DNA of 64,000 nt. It comes from Earliella scabrosa. Taxonomy: Eukaryota > Basidiomycota > Agaricomycetes > Polyporales > Polyporaceae. Made by a program: the position numbers and the translations under genes. Of the stretch, positions 62,986-64,000 are shown one piece after another (the stretch's first letter is position 1; every line of letters begins with the position of its first letter). The notes under the pieces are model-generated. The model was not told where the DNA came from and made no database searches. It saw only the letters and a list, made by a program, of their open reading frames with translations. The stretch covers positions 3,038,001 through 3,102,000 of the forward strand of contig JABYQQ010000001.1 in assembly GCA_022605405.1 (NCBI GenBank). The letters run 5' to 3'.

Positions 62986-64000
62986 GTGACTCCGAAGGGA
63001 CAAATGCGTCCTACGGTGTCGCGGCTTGATCCAGTGTCCACGGACTTATGAGTCTCCAGATGCTTCATTTCATTTGCACCCATTGTCCCGCTTTCATGGG
63101 GGGTGCGCGATGTGAGTTATATGGAGTAGTGTCACATGTGGTCGGCTGCCTCGCGGTGCTGTGAAGAACGAGCGTCAGGCGTCCGTTGATCCGGCAATAA
63201 CTTGCCATGTAAGACGGCCTACGACGGCTCCATGGGATCTCGGGTAACAATGGAGGTACTTACTGTACCGTGCGACGGTAGACAGGTCACAAAAATTGAG
63301 CGAGTTGTCATCGTTCACTCTCTGACCTGCAGGCTCTGCTCAACGGATGTCAAGTTATGACATACGGTACTTGTCATCTATTTCGCTGTAAGGCTGTTGT
63401 CTCGTATGAAGGTGACAAGCGTCCCGCAGCGGACGTTCCGTCGAACATCGTTGCCGGAGACGGTCGCCACGAAGGACTAGGCTTCAGGGGAAGGCTTAGA
63501 CGCTCCTACATGGTAGACTAGACGTAAGTCAGCCCGTAGCGACGCGGGGTCAAGCCATTGATCACCCAGAACTCTTCTGGTCTGGCATGCACGTGGACGC
63601 TTGACTCTTGCTATCCGTTCCGCTGGACAGATCGTCGAGGGGAATGTCAACCTGTTGCCCATAGGTAACATCCACCCTGATTTCCGTTGGGAACCAGAGG
63701 CTGTCAGATCGCGGGCTAGCGAAGGGCAGCCTACGCTCTGAGTGGGGTTGACTCTGTGTCTGGGGTTGACAACGTGAGAGAATGTTGCACGCACAGCAAC
63801 CAGAGGAATGCCTACATCATCGAGGCTACTAGAGACACCGTCAACCTCGTCTTCCCTTTGCTTCAGGTGTGCATTCAGCTTCTAAGAGGTTGTAAGTGGC
63901 GATCCATGTCTTGCGGGCTACGACTCACGGTAAGTAAACATGATCTTCGAAAGGGATGTCAGTAGTAGGAAGAGCCGTGTGCGTTACATCTATTGCTTAC

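Larger units (their letters stand above)
62489..64000. other. Gene-free edge region, 1.5 kb
   Basis: No complete gene was recognised. A second TATATATA at 62883-62890, a 16 bp palindrome (62921-62936) and a hairpin (62959-62985) stand close together. The open frame at 63756-63965 could be part of a gene running out of the window, but it shows no domain. Confidence 0.4.

Noticed and set aside
63756..63965. Possible exon of a gene leaving the window
   Set aside because: The stretch IIEATRDTVNLVFPLLQ is suggestive, but there is no domain, no clear start and too little sequence to support a model.

Overview
The window looks like nuclear DNA of a filamentous basidiomycete (Agaricomycetes; a polypore-type wood decayer is my guess from remembered protein families, not a computed placement). 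The reasons are GC-rich sequence, genes split by many 47-150 bp GT-AG introns with CTGAC/CTGAT-like branch points, both strands used, and fungal gene content: a ribosomal protein gene, Mediator MED12, a DUF4045/gelsolin protein, GH16 and GH17 glucanases, a BTB protein and a DUF6534-like membrane protein. I rebuilt 20 protein-coding genes by joining open frames across introns. Each join was checked for splice sites and reading phase, and each full model sums to a multiple of three.

Layout. 1-1643: MFS transporter, 5' end outside the window. 1988-2784: small mitochondrial-type membrane protein A. 2958-5508 (-): nuclear-type protein A of a zinc-finger-like family. 6800-8488: GH16 glucanase. 8893-13814: large gelsolin-repeat protein. 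14728-21784: three GH17-like beta-glucanase paralogues with identical exon structure, with mitochondrial-type protein B (19129-19749) between copies 2 and 3. 22861-24620: zinc-finger protein B, paralogue of A. 25087-26113 (-): secreted, probably GPI-anchored cysteine-rich protein. 28742-29457 (-): unrecognised conserved-looking protein. 31123-32681: aldo/keto reductase. 33786-35055: BTB protein. 35382-37362 (-): RRM-like plus coiled-coil protein. 38180-39090: ribosomal protein uS7 (RPS5). 43582-45257 (-): Ser/Pro-rich nuclear-type protein. 52365-58352: MED12. 58683-59789 (-): RING protein with SUMO-interaction-like motifs. 60699-62363 (-): multi-pass membrane protein.

The first 26 kb are rich in cell-wall and secretory genes (GH16, three GH17-like, one GPI-type protein). 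They also hold two intra-window paralogous pairs, which suggests local duplication. From 39 to 52 kb the DNA is gene-poor (4.5 kb and 7.1 kb stretches flanking one gene). It contains two well-formed non-autonomous DNA transposons: a 385 bp element with 8 bp target duplications (hAT-like) and a 423 bp element with 9 bp target duplications (Mutator-like), the latter carrying telomere-like TTAGGG repeats.

Most notable points: an aldo/keto reductase gene whose catalytic motif can only be read if a one-nucleotide exon is spliced between two good introns; a GH17-like copy whose predicted catalytic nucleophile Glu is Gln; an uncharacterised domain shared by the two zinc-finger-like paralogues; and a putative SUMO-targeted ubiquitin ligase. 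No CRISPR array, rRNA or convincing tRNA was seen. All family names come from motif recognition by eye; no search was run.
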